A stretch of DNA of 56,475 nt, from the NCBI RefSeq assembly GCF_001424565.1, contig NZ_LMOL01000011.1:87493-143967 (forward strand), written 5' to 3'. This DNA is from Arthrobacter sp. Leaf141. Lineage in GTDB: Bacteria > Actinomycetota > Actinomycetes > Actinomycetales > Micrococcaceae. Under the pieces are notes generated by a model. It saw only the letters and a list, made by a program, of their open reading frames with translations. It did not search any database and was not told the origin of the DNA. Below, piece after piece: positions 49,527-56,475 of this stretch. How positions within the stretch are numbered: the first letter of the stretch is position 1; the number at the start of each line of letters is the position of its first letter. The position numbers and the translations under genes were made by a program.

Positions 49527-50129
49527 ATGATCATTGTCCTGACCGGAATCGACGGTTCGGGTAAGTCCACGGCCGCCCGCGCCCTGGTAGCAGCCGTGAA
49601 AGCAGACGGCGGAGAGGCGCTGCTGCTCAACAACCACGCGGGCCGCCGCAGCATGTCAGTGCTGGGCGACCGGCTGGGGGTCCGGCTCCCGCCCCGGCTG
49701 GCCGACGCCATCGAAACAACGGTGCGCGTGTGGAACGTCCTGGTCTCGCACCTCCGGGCCAGCCGTCACCCGGGCCTGGTGGTGATGGACAGGCACCTGC
49801 ACTGCCAGTTGGCGCTCCGGGACACCAAGGGGATCCCCCAGGGCCGACTCCTGCCCTGGCTCCTGGCGGCACTTCCCCAGCCGGCCGCCGTCGTCCATCT
49901 CGAGGTGGATCCCGCCACCGCCCACCAGCGCATCCTTGCGAGGGGCGCCGATAACGAGACCCTGGAGGACCTGGCCGCCTTCCACGAGGCCTACCGCAGG
50001 CTTCCGGGGTACGGCACGTTCGTGAAGCTGGATGCCGCAGTGACGCCGCAGGAACTGGCGCAGCAGCTGCTGGCCGTGGTGAACCGGCCCCTCCCTGCCA
50101 CCGGCACCCTTAGCCCGGACCGGACCTAG
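49527..50129 (+). CDS. Thymidylate kinase-like P-loop protein
   Basis: 200 residues. Walker A is IVLTGIDGSGKSTAARAL. The DRH motif in VVMDRHLHCQLALRD corresponds to the DR(Y/H) of dTMP kinases. LEVDPATAHQRILARGADNETLEDL is the LID/arginine region. It lacks some sequence of true Tmk proteins and may be a diverged nucleoside-monophosphate kinase. GGAAGGAGG gives a strong start at ATG 49527. Probably transcribed alone. Confidence 0.85.
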   Translation: MIIVLTGIDGSGKSTAARALVAAVKADGGEALLLNNHAGRRSMSVLGDRLGVRLPPRLADAIETTVRVWNVLVSHLRASRHPGLVVMDRHLHCQLALRDTKGIPQGRLLPWLLAALPQPAAVVHLEVDPATAHQRILARGADNETLEDLAAFHEAYRRLPGYGTFVKLDAAVTPQELAQQLLAVVNRPLPATGTLSPDRT

Positions 50130-50298
50130 CTGTATTGGCCTGGCAGCTGCTGCTGCCTGCAGCGGTCCCGCGGGCCGCCAAAAGGGCTCCGCCTGGAGCG
50201 GGCCCGACTAAAGCCGCCGCCGCCGGCATAACAAACCCGGAAAATCCTGCAACCAACAGGCTTTTACCTTCCTGAAACACAAAACACTGTTCGCAAAC

Positions 50299-50329
50299 GC
50301 AATTGCAGGCTACATTTGATGCAATTGCA
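50299..50329. promoter_or_regulatory. Paired GCAATTGCA sites upstream of the RpiR gene
   Basis: The 9-mer GCAATTGCA occurs at 50299-50307 and 50321-50329, 22 bases apart or two helix turns. Each contains the palindrome GCAATTGC. They lie 37-67 bases before the RpiR-type start and are probable autoregulatory operators. Confidence 0.7.
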
Positions 50330-50365
50330 CTTGCAGAGTGATCTGCGTTACAGAATGGTCCCGCC

Positions 50366-51283
50366 TTGAACCCCAGCGCTTCCCCCGAGCACCTTTCCGA
50401 AGAGAACGAGTTCGGTTCCGGCATCGACTCCAGCTCCGGCATCAGCTCGCACGAATGGCTGGGGGACGCACTGCCGGACGTTGCGCTGACCAAGGCGCAG
50501 AGCCGCGTGGTGGAAGTCATCCGCCGCAACCCGCAGCTGTCGTCGTACGCGGAACTGGCCGAAATCGCCCAGCGCGCCGACGTCAACAACTCCTCGGTGG
50601 TGCGCACAGCGCAGCACCTGGGCTACCGGGGCTGGCCGGACCTGCAACGCGAGCTCCGCTCCAGGTACCTGGTGATGATCTCCACCGAGGAAACCCTCAC
50701 CGAACACGGCGTCACCCGCAGCCCGCTGTACGAAGCCATCACCCACGACATCGAAAACCTCCGCCTGACGCTGGACTCCAACACCCCGGAGGAAGCCGAG
50801 GCGGCCATTGCGGCAATGGCCGCGGCCAGGTCAATCACCGTTGTTGGCATTGGCTCGTTCGCCGGTCCCGCCGGCGTGATGGCCCACCTGGGCTCCACCA
50901 TGGGCTACCCCATCACGCTGGAAAACCGCGCCGGTGTCCACCTGGCGTCGAGCACCAACAGCCTTGGCCCCGGGGACGTCCTGGTGGTCATCAACATGTG
51001 GCGCTCGGTAAAGCACATCATCATCGCCGCCGAAGCCGCCAAAGAGGCGGGCGCCACCGTCGTGGCCATCAGCGACCTGCGCCGCGGCCGCCTGGCCACC
51101 GCCGCCGACCACCTCCTGGTGGTGGCCTCGGAGGGCATCTCGTTCTTCCAATCCGTTACCGCCGCGAACTCCCTGGTCTACGGCCTGCTCGCCGGCATGG
51201 AGGCTGCGCATCCGGAACGCAGCCGGGCCACCATCCGGCGCACCCAGCAGCTCTGGAAAGACCTTGACGTCTACCTCGACTGA
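50366..51283 (+). CDS. MurR/RpiR family transcriptional regulator
   Basis: 305 residues from a TTG start at 50366 (no clear ribosome site). Residues about 40-110 form the RpiR helix-turn-helix (LTKAQSRVVEVIRRNPQLSSYAELAEIAQRADVNNSSVVRTAQHLGYRGWPDL); about 150-280 form a SIS domain (AAARSITVVGIGSFAGPAGVMAHLGSTMG, GPGDVLVVINMWRSVKHIIIAAEAAKEAGATVVAISD). SIS domains bind phosphosugars or other phosphorylated ligands. It heads the catabolic operon to 56444 and binds probably at the GCAATTGCA pair. Confidence 0.93.
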   Translation: MNPSASPEHLSEENEFGSGIDSSSGISSHEWLGDALPDVALTKAQSRVVEVIRRNPQLSSYAELAEIAQRADVNNSSVVRTAQHLGYRGWPDLQRELRSRYLVMISTEETLTEHGVTRSPLYEAITHDIENLRLTLDSNTPEEAEAAIAAMAAARSITVVGIGSFAGPAGVMAHLGSTMGYPITLENRAGVHLASSTNSLGPGDVLVVINMWRSVKHIIIAAEAAKEAGATVVAISDLRRGRLATAADHLLVVASEGISFFQSVTAANSLVYGLLAGMEAAHPERSRATIRRTQQLWKDLDVYLD

Positions 51284-51330
51284 CTGCGCCGAACAGCCAA
51301 ACCACCACCATCTCCTGAGGAGTACCCCCT

Positions 51331-52242
51331 GTGAACCAGCCAACAAGCCGCCGCATCGCCGTGATCGGCCTCGGCGCCATGGGCGGAGCCATGGCCGCCA
51401 CCCTGCACAAGGCAGGGTGGGACGTCACCGGTTTCGACCCGTCCGAAGCCGCCCGGAAATCCGCCGCAGATGCCGGCATCAGCACCACTGACAGCCTGCC
51501 CGGCATCGCCGGCACACCGTATGCAGTCCTGTCCCTGCCCGCGGCCAGCATCGTGGAAACCACCGTTCCCCAGCTGCTGGCAGCACCGGGCACCGTGGCC
51601 ATCATCGACACCACCACGTCCGAACCCGCCACCAGCAAGCACATGGCCCAGCTTGCGGCGGCACAGGGTGCGGCCTTCATCGATGCCCCCGTCTCCGGCG
51701 GCAGGGACGGCGCCGCAACCGGCACCCTCAGCGCCTTCGTGGGCGCCACGGATGCCGCACTGGAGGCCGCCGGGCCGGTGCTGCAGGCCCTCACCGGCGG
51801 AAACTTCAGCCACATCGGCGGACCGGGTTCGGGCAACGTGGTCAAGTTGCTCAACAACGTCCTGGCCGCCGCGAACCTCGCGTCAGTGGGAGAGGCCCTC
51901 GGCGTCGCCAAGGCCTACGGCATCGATCCCGCCACAGCCGCGGCCAGCATCAGCGGAGCCTCCGGCGGCAGCAAAGTCTCCGCCAACATGTACCCCACCT
52001 GGGTCCTCACCGGCACCCACAACTCCGGCTTCTCCCTCGGCCTGATGGCACGCGACGCGGCCCTCGCCGTGGAGATCGCCACCCGGATCGGCGAAAGCCC
52101 CACCCTGCTCACCGCCGTCGCCAACCAGTGGCAGGACGCCTTGGCCCTCCTCGGCCCGCGGGCCGATTTCACCGAAATCGCACGGACCGTCGCCCCGGCC
52201 ATCACGCCCGCGGGCGCACCCACCACCACACCCACCGCCTGA
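51331..52242 (+). CDS. 3-hydroxyisobutyrate dehydrogenase family oxidoreductase
   Basis: 303 residues. Rossmann motif RIAVIGLGAMGGAMAATLHKAGW (8-30), substrate signature FIDAPVSGGRDGAATGTL (117-132) and catalytic Lys172 (GSGNVVKLLNN). Members oxidise beta-hydroxyacids (3-hydroxyisobutyrate, tartronate semialdehyde reductase reaction). GTG start with TGAGGAG. The next gene is an aldehyde dehydrogenase 25 bases away, consistent with successive oxidation of a hydroxyacid to a semialdehyde and an acid. Confidence 0.93.
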   Translation: MNQPTSRRIAVIGLGAMGGAMAATLHKAGWDVTGFDPSEAARKSAADAGISTTDSLPGIAGTPYAVLSLPAASIVETTVPQLLAAPGTVAIIDTTTSEPATSKHMAQLAAAQGAAFIDAPVSGGRDGAATGTLSAFVGATDAALEAAGPVLQALTGGNFSHIGGPGSGNVVKLLNNVLAAANLASVGEALGVAKAYGIDPATAAASISGASGGSKVSANMYPTWVLTGTHNSGFSLGLMARDAALAVEIATRIGESPTLLTAVANQWQDALALLGPRADFTEIARTVAPAITPAGAPTTTPTA

Positions 52243-52267
52243 TTCCCAGCCCTTAAGGACCATTACC

Positions 52268-53815
52268 TTGCCTATCACCACAGCACCCACCTCCTCCTCG
52301 GCGGCCACCGCCCGGGCCGTCCTGGACGCCGCCTTCCCGGCCGGCCTCGGGGCCTTTGTTGACGGCAGGGTTGCCACCGGCAGCGGCGACAGCATCACGC
52401 TCACCGCAGCAGCCACCGGCGAACCCTTCGCCACCTACGCCGACCCGGGCCCCGACGGCGCCAACGCCATCCTTGAAAGCTCGACGGCGGGCGCGGCCGC
52501 CTGGGGAGCGCTCAACGGTTTCGAGCGGGCAGCCATCCTCCGCAACGTCAGCCGCGTTGTCGAGGCGCACGGCGAGGAACTGGCCATCCTCGAATCCGCC
52601 ACCACCGGCAAACCCATCCGCGATGCCCGCGTCGAAGCCGCCAAAGTCGCCGAAATGTTCGGCTACTACGCCGGCTGGGCGGATAAACTGACCGGCCACA
52701 CCATCCCGGTCCCGGGCAACTGGCACACCTACACCGAGCGCGTCCCGTGGGGCGTTGTTGTCGCCATCACGCCCTGGAACGCTCCGCTGTTCACGGCCGG
52801 CTGGAATTCCGCAGCACCCCTGGCCGCCGGCAACGCCGTGATCATCAAACCCAGCGAATTCACTCCTGCGTCCTCGGTCCGGCTGGCCCAGTTGGCCCAC
52901 GAGGCGGGACTTCCGGCCGGCGTCTTCAACGTGGCGGCAGGACTCGGCCGGACCGTCGGCGCCGCCCTCACCACCGACCGGCGCGTGGGGAAGGTCAGCT
53001 TCATCGGCTCCGTCCCCACCGGCCGCCGGGTGGCCGTCGCTGCAGCTCAAGCCGGCATCCCGGCGCTGCTGGAACTCGGCGGCAAAAGCGCCAACATCGT
53101 GTTTGCCGACGCCGACCTGGACCGCGCCGCGGACGGCGCCATCTCCGCGATCTTCTCCGGCGCCGGCCAGTCCTGCGTGGCAGGATCCCGGCTCCTGGTG
53201 GAGCGCAGCGTGCACGCGCAGTTCATCGAGATGGTCGCTGCCAAAGCCGCCCGGCTCCGCGTCGGCGACCCGCTCAGCGCAGACACCGAGGTGGGGCCCA
53301 TCATCACCGCCCAGCAGTTCGCCACGGTCACCACACTCATCGAGGAGGGAATGCACGACGGCGGCCGCCGGGTCACGGAGGCGGCGCTTCCGGAGGCACT
53401 GGCCGGGTCCGCCCTGGCCGGCGGGCACTGGGTGATGCCCACACTGCTGGACGGTGTGACGCCGGCCAACCGGCTCGAAACCACAGAGGTCTTCGGCCCT
53501 GTGGTGGGTGCCGACGCGTTCGATACCGAGGCAGAGGCCATCGCCCGGGCCAACAACACCAGCTTCGGCCTGGCCGGAGCGGTGTGGACCTCCGACGTCT
53601 CCCGCGCCCACCACGTGGCCCGCGAGGTAAAGGCAGGCACGTTCTGGATCAACTCCTACAAAACCATCCACGTGGCAGTCCCGTTCGGCGGATTCGGCGA
53701 CTCCGGCCATGGCCGCTCCTCCGGCCCGGGCGTCCTGGACGAGTACACCCAGACAAAAGCCATCTGGGTGCCCACCCGTGCCGCCGGGTCCCCCTTTCCT
53801 TCCCTGTCCTACTAG
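52268..53815 (+). CDS. Aldehyde dehydrogenase
   Basis: 515 residues. NAD-binding ITPWNAPLFTAGWNSAAPLAAGN with Lys194, FIGSVPTGR, catalytic Glu269 (LELGGKSAN) and nucleophile Cys303 (GAGQSCVAGSRLL), ending in the FGGFGDSGHGRSSGPGVLDEYTQTK oligomerisation strand. The start is TTG at 52268, since AAGGA lies 9 bases upstream. It oxidises an aldehyde or semialdehyde to the acid, likely the product of the preceding dehydrogenase. Confidence 0.95.
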   Translation: MPITTAPTSSSAATARAVLDAAFPAGLGAFVDGRVATGSGDSITLTAAATGEPFATYADPGPDGANAILESSTAGAAAWGALNGFERAAILRNVSRVVEAHGEELAILESATTGKPIRDARVEAAKVAEMFGYYAGWADKLTGHTIPVPGNWHTYTERVPWGVVVAITPWNAPLFTAGWNSAAPLAAGNAVIIKPSEFTPASSVRLAQLAHEAGLPAGVFNVAAGLGRTVGAALTTDRRVGKVSFIGSVPTGRRVAVAAAQAGIPALLELGGKSANIVFADADLDRAADGAISAIFSGAGQSCVAGSRLLVERSVHAQFIEMVAAKAARLRVGDPLSADTEVGPIITAQQFATVTTLIEEGMHDGGRRVTEAALPEALAGSALAGGHWVMPTLLDGVTPANRLETTEVFGPVVGADAFDTEAEAIARANNTSFGLAGAVWTSDVSRAHHVAREVKAGTFWINSYKTIHVAVPFGGFGDSGHGRSSGPGVLDEYTQTKAIWVPTRAAGSPFPSLSY

Positions 53816-53844
53816 ACCGGCCCACCCAGAACAGGCAGCTACCC

Positions 53845-55071
53845 ATGGAACAGACAGAGCCAACCCCCGCGGCGCCGGACCTCCGCGCCGAACTCGCTGC
53901 CGGCGTCGAACGCTGGCGTCCGCAGGTGCAGGAACTGGCCCGCGACATCCACGCCCACCAGGAGGTTTCCTTCGAGGAGGTCCGCTCGGCGGAGGCCATC
54001 GCCGAGCTCCTGGAAGCGGGCGGCTTTTCGGTGGAACGCGGCACAGCCGGCCTGCCCACGGCCTTCACCGCCACCGCCGGCACGGGTGAACTGACCGTTG
54101 CCCTGTGCGTGGAATACGACGCGCTTCCGGACATCGGCCACGCCTGCGGGCACAACCTGATCGCCGGCGCTTCGGTGGCGGCGGCCCTGGCCCTCCAGCC
54201 GCTGGTGGACCAGCTGGGCATCACATTGAAGGCCATCGGCACCCCGGCCGAGGAGCACGGCGGCGGCAAGGTACTGATGCTCAAAGCCGGGGCGTTCGAC
54301 GGCGTCGGGCTGGCACTGATGGTCCATCCGGTCCAGGACGGGGTGACCTACAACCCGGCGGGGACCAGCGCCCAGGCGGTGGGCAGGTACCAGGCAACGT
54401 TCACCGGCAAGGCCGCGCACGCCGCAGCGGCCCCGCACCTGGCCGTGAACGCAGCCGACGCCGCCGTGTTGAGCCAGGTTGCCGTTGGCCTGCTGCGCCA
54501 GCAGATCCCCGGCGACCACCGCATCGCGTTGTATGTGGCTGAGGCCGGGCATGTCACCAACATCATCCCGGAGAAGGCAGTGGTCCAGTTTGAATGCCGG
54601 GCCTTCACCCTGCCGGAGTACGAGGCCCTCCTGGAACGCGTCCGCCGCTGCTTTGAGGGGGCCGCCCTGGCCACCGGAACAACGCTGGCCATCGAACCGA
54701 CCGAACCGTTGTATGAACCGCTGCGCCAGGACGACGAACTTGCCGCACACTGGACCGCAGCCATGGACACGTTCGGCAAGGACACCTCACCGTCGGCCGG
54801 CCTCAGCGGCGGTTCAACCGACATGGGCAACATCTCCCAGGTCATCCCGTCCCTTCATCCCTGGCTCAGCATCCCCGGAGCCAACGTCCCCATCCACTCG
54901 CACGCGTTCGCAGCGCTTGCCGACACCCCCGGGGCCTACGGCGTGATGTTCGAGGCAGCCACAGCGCTGGCCTGGACCGTCTCCGCCGCTGCCTCAACCC
55001 CCACCCAACGGGAACGCTTCACCAAAGCGGCATACCGCCGTCGTACTTTCACCCAGGAAGGCACCTCATGA
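53845..55071 (+). CDS. M20D family amidohydrolase
   Basis: 408 residues. ALCVEYDALPDIGHACGHN (86-104) contains the metal ligands of the M20D group, which includes aminoacylases, indole-acetyl-amino-acid hydrolases and p-aminobenzoyl-glutamate hydrolases. E136-E137-H138 (TPAEEHGGGK) and H161 (ALMVHP) complete the site. The lid contains FTGKAAHAAAAPHLAVNAADAAV. It hydrolyses an N-acyl or N-aroyl amino-acid bond. Overlap with the DUF3100 gene (ATGA) links it to a transporter-like protein. Confidence 0.93.
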   Translation: MEQTEPTPAAPDLRAELAAGVERWRPQVQELARDIHAHQEVSFEEVRSAEAIAELLEAGGFSVERGTAGLPTAFTATAGTGELTVALCVEYDALPDIGHACGHNLIAGASVAAALALQPLVDQLGITLKAIGTPAEEHGGGKVLMLKAGAFDGVGLALMVHPVQDGVTYNPAGTSAQAVGRYQATFTGKAAHAAAAPHLAVNAADAAVLSQVAVGLLRQQIPGDHRIALYVAEAGHVTNIIPEKAVVQFECRAFTLPEYEALLERVRRCFEGAALATGTTLAIEPTEPLYEPLRQDDELAAHWTAAMDTFGKDTSPSAGLSGGSTDMGNISQVIPSLHPWLSIPGANVPIHSHAFAALADTPGAYGVMFEAATALAWTVSAAASTPTQRERFTKAAYRRRTFTQEGTS

Positions 55072-56444
55072 GTACCAGCACCACAACCCCGCGGAAAGAC
55101 ACAGCTGGTGCCCGGCTGACGCTTCCGGTCGCCGCGCTGGCGTTTGTCATTGCGCTGGCCGTGCAGTTCATTGGCCAGGCCAAAATCGACCTCGGAATCG
55201 GCGCAATCGTCATCTTCCCCATGGTCTGGGGGCTGATCCTCGGGCTGCTTGTATCCATCCAGAAGTTCAAGCCCATGGGCATCGACCTGCAACGGGTCGC
55301 GGCAGCCCTGGTGGGGGTGGCCGTCCTGCTGCTGGTGGCCCGGCTGGCCTTCAACATCGGCCCCAGCCTGCCCACGCTGCTCCGGGCCGGACCCGCCCTG
55401 CTCCTCCAGGAGGTGGGGCACCTGCTGGGCACCATCATGCTGGCCCTCCCGCTGGCTGTCCTGCTCCGGATGGGCAAGGCAACGGTTGGCGCCACGTTCT
55501 CGCTGGACCGCGAACCGTCGTTCGCCATGGTCTCCGAAAAGTACGGTCCGGACTCGGACCAGTACCGCGGTGTGCTGGCCATGTACGTCTTCGGCACCCT
55601 GTTCGGCGCCGTGTTCATTACGCTGCTCACCTCGCTGGTTGCCAACTGGAAGATCTTCGATCCGCTGGCTCTCGCGATGGGCGCCGGCGTGGGCTCAGGC
55701 TCCATGATGGCGGCTTCCTCGGCCAGCATCATCGCCGCTTACCCGGCGGACCAGGAAGCCATCCTGGGCATGGCAGCGGTATCCAACCTGATCACCACCA
55801 TCCTGGGCGTCTACGTGGGCATCTACATCGCACTGCCCCTGGCGGACAAGTTCTACAAGTTCCTCACCCGCAAGCAGACAGCCCGCGAAACAGCCGCGGT
55901 GGCCGCCGGCGGGGGTGCCGCCCGCAGCCAGGCCGACGTTGACCGCGAGGCGGCCCAGGCCGAGGAGAACCGGGCGTTCCGCGAAAAGGTTGCGGAGTCC
56001 TCCGCCGCCATCAAGCTCCCGTTGTGGCTGTCCCTGTCGGTCCTGACGGTCCTCGGCATCGGCACCGCGTCGGTGGCTGCCAAGGGGTTCAGCCTGTCCA
56101 TCGTGGGCGGCTACGGCATCATGCTGGCCCTGGTCCTGGTCAGCCTGGCACTGGCGAAGGCCACCCGGAAGATCTCGGCGATTGTCTACGTCACCACCAT
56201 CGGCGCGTACATCTCCAGCCCCTGGTTCTTCGGGGCGGAGGCCCTGAATTCGGTGATGAAAACGGTCGACTTCCTGTCCATCGCCACCGTGATGCTCACC
56301 CTGGCCGGCCTCTCGCTGGGCAAGGACATTCCGTTGCTGAAGAACATCGGCTGGAAGATCATCCCGGTGGGCCTGGTGGCCATCACAGCATCGTTCCTGC
56401 TGTCCACGGTCATCGCGGAGTTCGCCCTCGGGTTCTGGCACTGA
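55068..56444 (+). CDS. DUF3100 family membrane protein, possible transporter
   Basis: 458 residues, about ten membrane helices in two blocks (20-250 and 318-458) separated by a charged cytoplasmic loop (KFLTRKQTARETAAVAAGGG... EENRAFREKVAESS). The first block contains AMGAGVGSGSMMAASSASIIAAYPADQEAILGMAAVSNLIT, a Gly/Ser-rich conserved segment that looks like a substrate-binding hairpin. DUF3100 has no established function. Translational coupling to the M20D enzyme suggests it brings in that enzyme's substrate. Confidence 0.85.
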   Translation: MSTSTTTPRKDTAGARLTLPVAALAFVIALAVQFIGQAKIDLGIGAIVIFPMVWGLILGLLVSIQKFKPMGIDLQRVAAALVGVAVLLLVARLAFNIGPSLPTLLRAGPALLLQEVGHLLGTIMLALPLAVLLRMGKATVGATFSLDREPSFAMVSEKYGPDSDQYRGVLAMYVFGTLFGAVFITLLTSLVANWKIFDPLALAMGAGVGSGSMMAASSASIIAAYPADQEAILGMAAVSNLITTILGVYVGIYIALPLADKFYKFLTRKQTARETAAVAAGGGAARSQADVDREAAQAEENRAFREKVAESSAAIKLPLWLSLSVLTVLGIGTASVAAKGFSLSIVGGYGIMLALVLVSLALAKATRKISAIVYVTTIGAYISSPWFFGAEALNSVMKTVDFLSIATVMLTLAGLSLGKDIPLLKNIGWKIIPVGLVAITASFLLSTVIAEFALGFWH

Positions 56445-56451
56445 GCCGGCA

Positions 56452-56474
56452 GGGGCCGCCGCGCCGGCGGCCCC
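56452..56474 (+). terminator. Terminator of the RpiR-DUF3100 operon
   Basis: GGGGCCGCC (56452-56460) pairs perfectly with GGCGGCCCC (56466-56474) around a 5-base loop, 7 bases after the DUF3100 stop and at the right edge of the window. Confidence 0.85.
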
Positions 56475-56475
56475 T

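Noticed and set aside
47777..49711. Minus-strand frame of 644 codons opposite the DrrAB genes
   Set aside because: Crosses three plus-strand genes; the product is Gly/Arg/His-rich and resembles no family.
52253..53863. Minus-strand frame of 536 codons opposite the aldehyde dehydrogenase
   Set aside because: Antisense shadow of a gene with intact catalytic residues.
1..56475. Integrated phage, transposon or integron
   Set aside because: No integrase, transposase, terminal inverted repeats, or tRNA gene with a duplicated end was found on either strand.

Overview
The window looks like chromosomal DNA of a high-GC soil actinobacterium, most probably Arthrobacter or Pseudarthrobacter. This rests on the GC-rich third codon positions, the GTG and TTG starts, the gene families present and the Tat-exported proteins. 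It contains no rRNA, tRNA, CRISPR array, phage or insertion sequence that I can see. Genes are densely packed, with many ATGA stop/start overlaps.

Layout. (1) 1-2961, minus strand: a PucR-type activator, a glutaminase and the start of an amino-acid permease, probably one operon for glutamine or amide use. (2) 3172-4920: half of an ABC exporter with a degenerate ATPase site and no partner gene beside it. (3) 4969-16635: the most coherent unknown system. It holds a sugar isomerase-like TIM barrel, a DeoR/LacI hybrid regulator, a sugar ABC importer (binding protein and two permeases, no ATPase), a 2-hydroxyacid dehydrogenase, a ROK kinase and two closely related Tat-exported beta-propeller proteins of unknown function. 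The propeller genes converge on a shared terminator. An identical 11-base site (CTGTTCAGTTC) lies about 90 bases upstream of both the importer operon and the minus-strand propeller, so the two halves look co-regulated. (4) 16768-18819: MarR regulator, flavin-dependent LLM oxidoreductase and DoxX protein, with three MarR-type palindromes. (5) 18892-20407: the 3' end of a lost gene, then an AT-rich junction and a GntR/membrane-protein pair. (6) 20496-26757: response regulator, secreted GH16-like protein, processive glycosyltransferase with a 54-residue LAXTG-like mini-protein, ZIP transporter, free-standing HATPase protein and FMN reductase. This looks like a cell-surface polysaccharide region. 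(7) 27070-35739: two rhamnogalacturonan lyases, one cytoplasmic PL26-like and one secreted PL11-like. They are about 6 kb apart but each has a similar LacI-type operator. Between them are a lipoprotein, an SRPBCC protein and an SLC13/ArsB-like permease.

(8) 35911-37527: a HipBA toxin-antitoxin pair behind two mirror-image operators. (9) 37542-46921: methyltransferase, MFS transporter, M20 peptidase with a divergent LysR regulator, an Lrp regulator divergent from an aminotransferase/YitT pair, an F420-NADP reductase-like protein, a lipoprotein, and a threonine dehydratase with a small acidic protein. (10) 47069-50129: PadR, DUF1048 and a DrrAB-type ABC exporter, then a thymidylate-kinase-like P-loop protein. 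(11) 50299-56474: an RpiR regulator with paired GCAATTGCA sites, followed by an oxidoreductase, an aldehyde dehydrogenase, an M20D amidohydrolase, a DUF3100 membrane protein and a terminator. This reads as a complete catabolic operon for an unidentified amide-linked substrate.

All identifications come from reading the sequence and from knowledge of the families. No database search was run.
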